Source: Blasia pusilla
Taxonomy: Eukaryota; Marchantiophyta; Marchantiopsida; Blasiales
Direction of reading: 5' to 3'
Assembly (NCBI GenBank): GCA_050084515.1
Contig: CM114271.1
Span: 35,526,001-35,590,000 of the forward strand
Length of the DNA: 64,000 nucleotides
Shown here: positions 55,501 to 64,000 of the stretch, piece by piece
Numbering within the stretch: position 1 is the stretch's first letter
Layout: each line of letters begins with the position of its first letter
Made by a program: the position numbers and the translations under genes
Notes under the pieces: generated by a model
Databases searched by the model: none
The model's input: only the letters and a program-made list of their open reading frames with translations
What the model was told of the DNA's origin: nothing

Positions 55501-58260
55501 GAAGTTGGGATGTTGATTTGACCTTGGAAAGCATAGCATAAACAAACCCAAGTCCAAAGGCTGACTTAACGACTACAAGGCATTTTCAATATATTGTAAG
55601 TCCCTTACTTTTATGTCCAATCAATGAATATCTAAATGTCAAGGGAAAGCTTCTTTCATAGAACTTCTCGTATTGCATAAATTTCCATACTGCGTAGTTG
55701 GTCCATGTAACTTTATCAAGTTGTTGGATGGAAAAACTTCAAACCAAATTTTTGGATATAATGTCATCATTGTATGCTACACTAGGTACAATTGTTGCAA
55801 AGCCTATAACAAACTAGATTTTAAGATTAATATTGGAGGTCAACAAGACATGTAGCTTTTCATACTAACTTGGGAGATTATTTACATGATTTCTCCATGA
55901 TAGGGTCATTTAGAGTAACAAGATAATAAATGTTATTGAAACTCTCTATGGAAATTATATTTATGACATCATCTTTTTAGGAATACTATTTTGACCAAGA
56001 AATTATGATGTCAATAAGATAAATGCAAAAATCATGTCTAGATCGTGTGGAGAGGTAATAATAACATTCTCAAGTGTCGATTTTTTTATGGATTCAAAAT
56101 TGAAAGTAATTTAGGGCTTAGGATATAGATATTACTCTTGAAAATTAGGCGTTATATGTAGAACTAACTTACCTCAGTGTTGAATCTTTTCCAAACAAGG
56201 AGGTGAGCCATATTTATCTTAAAAGAATCCTTAAACACATGCCTATTTCTAGGCTACCTCTCCATCATTTACGTTTGAAGATTGATGAGTCAATCAATGA
56301 CATGACGAGCAAATAAAATTCAATTGACGATTCACGAATTTGTATGACATATGATGGATGTTTAAATTATCCTAGGGAAGAATATTGGAGATTGAATTTT
56401 TGTTCCAAGTATCCTATTGATAACATGGTACTTTGATTTTCCTTTTGATCTAGTAAGATTACAATTTCTTATCCACTCAACTTTTGCCATAAATATTACT
56501 AATTCTTTTGGTCAAGTTTTACAAAAAGTTTAAAATTGACTTGTATGATCATATTTTCTCATGGCCAATTACTCATAACATGATTTCGAGTACGACATAG
56601 GAATTAGATCTATGTCATGATTGAAAGTGAGGCACCTTCAAATAAAGAAGGAAACTATGTATGTAATGTGGTATATTAAGAGGTTATTAGATGAAACAAA
56701 TATCTTCATATTTCATTATTTATCTCACATACATCCATACAATTCATTTATATTTTAGTTATTTTCAATGTCAAGCATAGTCACCTAAAAACATCTATAA
56801 AATTAAAATAATTTAATATTTCAATAGTAGAGAAAAAATATTTGTATATATAAAACTAAGTTAAATAAAATTTAAATTACATCATGTTAATTAAGACTGC
56901 ATATAGAGTCCTTTTGGGTGATCCCTAGGTTTCACATTCGTTCATTTGCTCGCGGTTTAGGGCTGTGTATGACTTTTCCTGTTAGTTACAATTACATCAA
57001 AATCAAGGGAAAATTTTAATAATGAAAAATTAAAATTTACTCAAAAATAATAGATAAGAAAATTCTTGAAAAATAACATGTGATATTCAATCATGAATGG
57101 TTTTATATCTCTTAAGAACAAAAATTATAGAAAATTGAAAGAATATCTTAAAAGATAACATCTTGTAAGTATAAAATCATATTGGTCAAGAATTATCTTT
57201 CAAGAAAATATTCTTTGAAATTTTTTTATATCAAACTAGTGTGTGGATCTCAGAGTTTACCGTGCGTATTGTGTTTCTAAAATTATCTACAAAGTCCTAA
57301 AAATATTAAATCTATATTTTTAGAGTAAATTGTAGCGTTGGATATATGAAAGAAAACTCCAACTAACACAACAGAAAACTTCTATTTAAAATAACTCATT
57401 ATATTCGGGACTATAAATAATAAGAAGGACAAGAAATATATCTTTCAACTATCTAAACCATAATTTACACATAGAATATAGAAATATAATTCTCTACAAA
57501 GAAAAATTTATTAAAATTAAGTTATATTTAAAATATGTAAAAGAAGACTCTGGATGAATATCTCATTGCAAAGGAGTAAATATTTATGGACTTGATGTTA
57601 GTAAGGTTTTGGTTTGAATTAATTCTTTATCCTTATTCCCCCACCTTCATACCCCATGAAGTTTAAGCTCCATGGAGTTTAAATTTTAGATGTGCAAGAA
57701 TATTTTATCAATCAAAATTATATATTTGATTGATGTTTTGTATTTTCAATTTTTTGGGATAGCATCGCTAAAAAATCACCACTACTTTGATTCTATTTTG
57801 GGAATAAGTAAGAGGGACCTATAGAATTTTCAAAATCATTGGAGAATCTAGCTCACGTCATTAGAAAAAAAAATCTTGCATTTGACGACTTGTAATGATT
57901 GACAATCCATACAATTGTACAAACTAACTTATTGATGAGTCATGACTAAGGCTACCAAGTCATTAATATGTGACTAACACATAAAAAAATAAATCTTTTT
58001 GCTCCTTATTTTTTTCCCTCCATCCATCCGTTTTCCTTCCCTCCTCTCTTTGTTTTCTATCCATCCATTTGTTGTCTTTTTGCATTTTGTCCATCGCTAA
58101 ATTCTCCTACTCTCCATCCGTTCATCCGTCATCTATATCCATTTTCTATTAATCTTCCCTCTATCCATCCATTCTTCGTCCATCAGCAGTCCATCCATCC
58201 ATAAATTCTCCCATTCTCCATTCGTTTGCTTACCTCCATCTCTCCGTTCGTCCCCTACCT
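52575..58260. other. long AT-rich intergenic stretch, no recognised gene
   Basis: Only short frames without recognisable domains (longest about 100 codons, 54693-54995). No Helitron ends, LTRs or RNA genes that I can support. Likely old, decayed transposon sequence. Confidence 0.5.
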
Positions 58261-58281
58261 CCATCTATTAAAAAAAAATTT

Positions 58282-58350
58282 GAAGGGTGGAGGATTTGAA
58301 CCTCAACATCTTCACTAAAGTAAGACGCACTACCACTATCCTATGCACTT
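58282..58350 (-). pseudogene. tRNA-like remnant
   Basis: The minus strand reads AGTGCATAGGATAGTGGTAG (A-box-like, D arm), then an anticodon-arm-like TCTTACTTTAGTGAAGA, then GAGGTTCAAATCCTC (B box, intact T arm), then CCACCCTTC and a run of nine T that could act as a Pol III terminator. The acceptor stem pairs poorly and the anticodon stem has a mismatch, so it is a degraded tRNA or the head of a tRNA-derived SINE. Confidence 0.45.
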
Positions 58351-58725
58351 GCTAATGTATGACACCTATTCATTTAAAAGCGTTAGAAGATAACCTCTAC
58401 CAATTTGGTAGATCTTTATTTTTATGCCTAAAATTCTCTTTGAAAATAAGTGATAGTCTAAATGGATAATAAAGAATATAAAATGAAAAACTAGTTTATC
58501 TCTATATAGGTGAAAGTAAACTATTTAAATTCTTAAAGATATTTTTTTGGAAATATAAACCATTCAAATGAAATTTAGGAATTCGAGGGTTTGTGCTAAA
58601 TTTACAAGTTGTCCAAAAATTGGAAAAATGTATTGTATCATATATAATGAATAAAAATTACGTCTTGTATATAATGTGAGTTTTATTGAAATAATCTTGA
58701 TTAGTATTTCTTGAGTATAAACTCA

Positions 58726-58936
58726 ATAGTAAGGTGGCTGTCAATGCACGAGAAATTAAAAAAGTGTTTGGAGAGCTTTTGCTAGTGAAGAGAAGCGACT
58801 AATGATGGTGTGCAAAAATTTAATTTCTTTTCTTGCTGCCTGTAGAATGTGGAATATTGTGTTGTTGCCCTGGTGCCACATGTCAAACCGAAAGGTATTT
58901 GCAAAGCAAGAAGGCACTCTCCCATAATAATATCGA
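58726..58936 (-). mobile_element. short non-autonomous Helitron (211 bp)
   Basis: Minus strand: 5' A|TCGATATTATTATGGGAG (58936), then AGTGCCTTCTTGCTTTGCAA, CGGTTTGACATGTGGCACC, and a decayed 3' hairpin (TCTCGTGCATTGACAGCCA) leading to CCTTACTAT in place of CTAG at 58726. Confidence 0.65.
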
Positions 58937-60560
58937 TATTTGGATCATTTCTAAATAGGTGAGGGCTTCCACAATAAAATGAGGAATAAATTCTCCATTA
59001 TTTGAAAGTAGAGAAATTAGACAACCATAATCGGAAATAAGCATGCATAAATATTTTATTTTATTTAAAATAATATTAAAAAATTAAGGAAATATCCAAT
59101 ATGTTCAAATTAGAAAAATAAAATTTGAGTGTGAAAAAATTAAAAAATTTCATTGGCTGAAAAATATAATATTCCAAAATTTATTAAAAAATCAATCATC
59201 TTGAAAAATTTTTTAGGGATTTTAATGGTATTAGTCTTGTTGAATATTTTTTCCTTCTTCCACAAATTAATATTTTTGAATAAGTTAAAGCCTTCATATA
59301 TGGACTAGAAGTATATGGGTTTATATATGAAGGAAAAGAAACTCAAAATCCAAAATCTAAAATAAAATTTTGATCACGGAAAAGAATTTATAGTTCTTAA
59401 GGGTATAAAAAAGATTGTCTAATCAATAATTTAATTGTTATTAAAATATTCTTAATAAAATGTCCTTCCTACTAGAACTAAAAAAATCTTTTATGGTAAT
59501 TTTTGAAATAGATCTTATATGAATTTTGAATCAAATTGATTTAAATCATATTTTATATATGATATTTAATGATATTTAAATTATTTTATAAATATTTTTC
59601 ATAGATTTGACAAGAGTTTCTTTATAAGTGATGAAGATATGACTCTAGGCTTGGTAAGTTATTAAAATGAAATCAAATCGATCAAGAGATAATTTGAGTT
59701 ATTTTATATCCAAGTATTTCATTTTTGAGTCATAAAAATCATAATTTTCTTTTAGTGTGTTATATGAATTGATATTGTAAAATTGAAGAAAATTAGTACT
59801 ACTAGTTTTGTAAGGGTCTAAGGAATTCAAAATGCTCCTGAATCTCATGTGTCCTTTCACAAACTTAAAAATTTGTTTTTCCTTCAAAAGTTAAACTTTG
59901 TTGCGAAGACTTTTTTAAATATTTTTTGCACATAAAGAATTCGTCTTCTTTATTTCTAGGATCACTTCATTAAACTTTTTTTAGTAAACATAACTTATAT
60001 GTGTAGTGCCCAAACCATGAAACTTGTGTTCTAAATTCTACTATGCTTTACTCCTTAGGGTTTGTTGACCCTACAATACAAATGGCATAAGTCCCTCCCC
60101 TTAAGAAGCCCAATATGTTGTTTTGCTTGGACATAATTACACTAGCATATTTTAAGGTGTGTCAAAGACTTTTACACAATACTTAAATGCTCTCCCGCTC
60201 TTGAATGTGCATTGATTGAAGATTCCTCCATCCTCATGAATAAGGAGTGAGATCTTTGCATGTGGCTAGAGTGAAATTTATAGTTCATATTTGTACCTTG
60301 ATATGGGTGGGATTATAACTCATCATTTTGCAATCTAAAAGTCCTAAAGAGCATTAAATTTTTGGACTTAGTAGCATGACCTTGGAGATGCCCCTATGAC
60401 CCTCTAATGGCATGGCTCTTTTCAAAAAAGTTATGAAGATATTTTGATCAATGAACAAATGGCATATAACACTTGTAAGAAGTAATTTTCACAAATAGAT
60501 AAAGTAAATTTAGGGCTCCAATGTAGCCTATAAGTAATTGAAACGTCCCTCCTAAGTTGA
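58937..60560. other. AT-rich intergenic DNA, nothing recognised
   Basis: No gene, RNA or transposon end that I can support. Confidence 0.45.
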
Positions 60561-61079
60561 AATTGCTCCAAATTCCATGAAACCAAACCTATTTCTACCG
60601 GCACTCTTCAAGATGCTTGAAAAAGAAGTATCAATCTATATTATGATCTGCGACCCTATATGCACAATCGGACAAAATAGCAACAAGCTTGCAATTTGGT
60701 GCCTTAATTGTACTTGATATTTTGGGAAGGGAAAATAAATAGAAGAGGAAAATGATTTCATTAATTAAAATAAACTAGTGATGTTATTAATATGTGTTAT
60801 TTTGATGAGAGAAGTGGTGAGGGAGGAGTAAGTATTGGCAAAACTATTTAAGGGAATGGGGTTTTATTTAAATTTTAATTGAAAACTGAAATTATCTAGA
60901 AGAGTGGAACGTTATTATTTTTTTGAGATTTGAGAATTTAGAAATTGGATTATATTTTTTTAGTTAAAAAAATTATTTAAAAGTCTTGCTAACTAATAAA
61001 TTGGAATTGCTCCAAATTCCATGTAACCAGACCTATTTGTCCTTGGCTCTCTTGAAGATACTTGAAAAAGAAGTATATC
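60561..61079. repeat. 74-bp direct repeats (period 444 bp) flanking an AT-rich Helitron body
   Basis: 60561-60634 and 61005-61079 share AATTGCTCCAAATTCCATG, ACCTATTT, and CTTGAAAAAGAAGTAT. Between them, A|TCTATATTATGATCTGCG at 60635 looks like a family Helitron 5' end, followed by one AT-rich unit (about 60690-60960). No clear hairpin or CTAG 3' end is visible. Confidence 0.55.
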
Positions 61080-62993
61080 TAATGTGGGGACCTCCTTCCC
61101 TACCCCTCTAAATCCTAAAGGTAAATGAGAAAGGAATCTATAGGGAGTTTAGAGGGGCAAGAATAAGGAGAAAACTATTTTTGTTTGGTAGTGGAAAAGG
61201 AATAAAGCTCCTTTGTGAGAGTCGGGTCACTTCCATCCGTAATGAGCTACAAGTCTATCCTAATCCCTACAAACGCTCTCTCTCTGTAAAAGTCAACCTA
61301 AATGCAACGGAAAACACCGGAGAGTCGAGTGGCCATTCCGTCAATGTAGTGATGGACGGAGATTTGACAAAAGTAAAAAGGAAGGGGAGGTGGACACAAA
61401 AGACCACGCTCCGTACGATGGAAAACTGCAGTAGTACAATGGGGTAAACTGCGTTCAAGTGGCTCGTGCTTTACGGGACTCTACTGGAAAAGTACATACG
61501 TTGGCTGTATTCCGTAGTACGGGAGACAGGAAAACTGAGATTCCGTAGTTGAGGAGGCAGGAAAACGGAGATATGGGATGGGAAAACTCCCAAGCCAAGC
61601 GGAAACACAACACCTAGAATCTCCCATCCGATGCTAAGGAAAGAACGGACGGCAAGATCCGTTGGTTCGTTTGGCTGAGGCCAGGGCCATCCGTAGCATC
61701 GGTGATGAGAGAGAAGGGAGAATGCGACGGAGGAAACGGAGAAGGAGTACAGCGGCAGAAGTCGCAGTAATGGTGAAATGAAATGAAATGAAACTAGGCC
61801 AAAAGCTGCGGCGGTACACTGTGAATATGTGAAGCCAAGAAGCGGAGTGCACCTTCCGGCAGTAAGACTCCGTCTGCACGGGGATCCAGACGCGATTACG
61901 CTCGCTGGCTGGCTGGCTGCGTGAGAGGGCGCCAAAGATTTCGGAAAGGGCCCGTCAGCAGCCAGTAGTGCGGTGACAGTCGGGGCCTGTCACTGGGGGA
62001 CATTCTGGTGCACCTCCACATTTAGCGACGGGGCCCTGCCCTGCCCTGCCCTGCCCTACGAGGCACGCAGGCAGGCAGTCGCGAGAGAAGAAATGATATC
62101 GAGAAAAGCGGAGTAGACTCATCACAGGAGTCGCGGGATCGAGGCCCGGCTGACACCATATGTGCTCTCTGTGTTGTCATTTTTCTCTACCTCTCTCCTC
62201 CCTCTCCCTCTCCCTCTCCCTCTCCGTCCGTGCGCTCGTCCCGTCGTCGCCATGAGAAAGGAAAGCTGGACGTGAGAACTGCTGCGGGCTGTCTTTGCTT
62301 GTCTACCACTGCGGCCTGGTTTCGGTTGGGCAATTGAGGTCCGTGTTCCTTCCTTCGCCCCGACCACAGCCGTGAGACGGAGGGAGGCAGGCAGGCAGAG
62401 CTTGCCCTCCTTGATTGCTGTCTTCTGTCCCCAGTTTACTCCTGTCCTGTCGTGTCGTGTCTCGATGGAGCCCGACCCGATGGAAGCGTGAGGGAGCGAG
62501 CTCTGGGCGGAGGGTCGAGACTCCTACAGTAGAGGCGAGGCAGTGGGGAAAAGCGCGAGCGATAGCGGAGCGAACGTTGGCCCGAGGACGAGGTTAAACG
62601 CACGGACGTTCGAGGTGGTAGGGTATGCGGAGGAGAACATTACCGTCTGTGGCTATGGTGGTTAGTTTGAAGAGTTTCGAGGAAGAGGAGGAGGACGGGG
62701 TAGGGCACGGGGTCGGGGTGTCCTACCAACGCATGAGGATGAGGAAATGAGCGTCTTGTCGGAGAATCGACAAGGTTTACGGGTTTTAGAGCGATCTGTA
62801 GTGTAAAGATCGTTACGAGGGAGACAGATTCGGCGCTTGTGCTCTCATTCTGAAGGGTACATTAAGGTGTGTGGTACTTAAACACACGTCGTGTCGATTG
62901 AGGCTGGGATAGGGTTGGCTAAGAGTTTACCGGCTTCGCTTGAGGCTGTAGGATAGGGTTGGCCATCTGTTTTGCCTATGCAGTGCGAAGGCC
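61080..62993 (+). other. promoter and 5' untranslated region of the PWWP gene
   Basis: GC-rich from about 61180. Simple repeats: GAAATGAAATGAAATG (61778), CCCTGCCCTGCCCTG (62038), CCCTCTCCCTCTCCCTCTCC (about 62200-62225). Frames on both strands are GC-rich shadows with no recognisable domain. A 5' intron may be present. Confidence 0.4.
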
Positions 62994-63113
62994 ATGGCGC
63001 CAGGCCGGAAGAAAGGGGGTGGCGCGTCCAAAGCAGCAGTGGTCAAGCGGGACTGGAATGTCGGAGAGCTAGTTTTGGCGAAAGTCAAGGGCTATCCGCC
63101 ATGGCCTGCTCAG
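62994..63113 (+). CDS. PWWP-domain protein, HUA2/HULK-like, first coding exon (partial gene)
   Basis: The exon encodes 40 residues starting MAPGRKKGGGASKAAVVKRD, then DWNVGELVLAKVKGYPPWPA. It ends in CAG|GTACGG at 63113. Basic N-terminus, W-VGDLVLAKVKG and the P-WPA core form the first strands of a PWWP domain (here PPWP), which reads methylated histone H3. The MAP-RKKGASKAA lead and position of the domain match plant HUA2/HULK pre-mRNA-processing factors acting in nuclear RNA processing and flowering-time genes in angiosperms. The next exon (consensus YFFGT-Q region) is not found before 64000, so intron 1 runs beyond the window. Only the family assignment is supported. Confidence 0.75.
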
Positions 63114-64000
63114 GTACGGAGAAATTTGTCAGTGGGATTACATACGTGGGTGTGATATTATTTTGCTGTTTGAGGGCTATGGGTCGTGGTGTGGTTGAGA
63201 TTTGGCCTCGAGTCGGGGTTATTTCCAAGCAATCTTCAGCCAGTACTGTGATTGTCTGGATGAAGGGAAGGATGGTCAATCACATTGGAAGACTATCCTC
63301 TGGGGTCTCAGGAATCAACGAGCTTGCGAAGTGCAGGCCCTTATGCTTGCTTAGAGTACCCATCGAAATGGCAGTAATTGCCTTGGTAGGGCCGAGCACA
63401 CCTGGTCTCATCGTCCCTGCTATGGGATGCCGCCTTGGTACCGGAGAAGAATATCTAGGTTTTGCTGTGACTTGTCTTAGGTCTCTTCTGTTGATTTTGC
63501 TCGTTCAGCGATGTCTGGATTTTCTTCTCTGATTCTTCCACTGTCGGAGTCGAAGTAGATTTACAATTTTCAGAGTACTTCTGACTGCCGGAACCAGGCA
63601 TTTACAGGGTGAATCCAGAATATGGATGTCTCGTTGATGTTTGTCATTTTTTGACCACGTCCGTCAACTTAATTGTCCATCGTTTCTCTCACCAACCTAC
63701 CCGTCCTTATTCCCTCTCATCGAGGGATTGCCGACGTTTGTTTACTTCACGCACTTCTGGAACCTACCTCTAGACCTAGACCTAATGTTAGCGGAGATAT
63801 TAGGGCATGATTTGCAGTTATATTGGTCACGAATGTGTCATTGTCATGGTTATGGTACGTACTAGTCGCTTTAAGGTGTCTCCCATTCCAACGGGAATGA
63901 GTGGGGTTTGTTTCGAGGCGGTAAACTCTGAAATAAGGCTTTGCAGATGGTGTCTCACACAAATCACGAAGAACAGGGCTCGCCCCCTGTTTGTCCATAC
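63114..64000 (+). other. intron 1 of the PWWP gene (partial)
   Basis: Starts GTACGG. The open frame 62972-63532 reads through the donor in a different frame and is not the protein. TTTGCAG|ATGGTG near 63947 resembles an acceptor, but the following codons do not fit a PWWP domain. Confidence 0.5.

Noticed and set aside
61471-61935. 154-codon minus-strand frame upstream of the PWWP gene
   Set aside because: No similarity recognised; lies in the likely promoter/5' UTR and has low-complexity hydrophobic composition.
62972-63532. 186-codon frame spanning the PWWP gene start
   Set aside because: It runs in a different frame from the PWWP residues and reads through the intron donor at 63114.
1-64000. 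CRISPR array, bacterial operons or prophage
   Set aside because: No evenly spaced direct repeats with unique spacers, no ribosome-binding sites and spliced genes throughout: this is plant nuclear DNA.

Overview
The window looks like nuclear DNA of a land plant, probably a seed-free one (bryophyte or lycophyte). The evidence is spliceosomal genes with GT-AG introns, a nuclear-encoded chloroplast NDH subunit (NdhS), a plastid-type KDPG-aldolase-like enzyme, a full-size ABCG/PDR transporter, a HUA2-like PWWP gene start, and intergenic DNA filled with Helitrons and decayed Ty1/copia and Ty3/gypsy chromovirus sequence. I cannot name the species. GC-rich gene islands alternate with very AT-rich repeat DNA.

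Layout. 1-6.3 kb: repeat DNA with short Helitrons and two broken gene fragments (alpha-tubulin, short-chain dehydrogenase). 6.4-13.1 kb (+): a nine-exon mitochondrial-carrier gene whose introns contain tandem copies of their own splice-site regions. 13.1-16.9 kb: AT-rich Helitron DNA. 17.0-20.1 kb (+): a nine-exon KDPG-aldolase-like gene. 20.1-24.6 kb: intergenic, with a perfect 18-bp hairpin and a copia remnant. 24.6-38.1 kb (-): a 17-exon full-size ABCG transporter of about 1776 residues, reconstructed exon by exon with consistent reading phase. 38.1-40.2 kb: its 5' flank. 40.2-45.6 kb: a Helitron joined to a broken chromovirus. 46.2-48.2 kb: tandem Helitrons and AT-rich repeat arrays. 48.3-48.9 kb: a long imperfect inverted repeat. 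51.0-51.8 kb (-): intronless ndhS. 52-61 kb: AT-rich repeat DNA with two more short Helitrons and a tRNA-like remnant. 61.1-64 kb: GC-rich 5' region and first coding exon (+) of a PWWP-domain gene that runs off the window.

The genes do not form a pathway or operon; they are independent nuclear genes. The most unusual one is the ABC transporter. It has an N-terminal extension of about 300 residues, a PDZ-like domain between the first nucleotide-binding domain and the first membrane domain, and both Walker B catalytic glutamates replaced. The second theme is genome dynamics: one family of 170-260 bp Helitrons in both orientations, including a head-to-tail junction, and introns that appear to have grown by tandem duplication of segments spanning splice sites.
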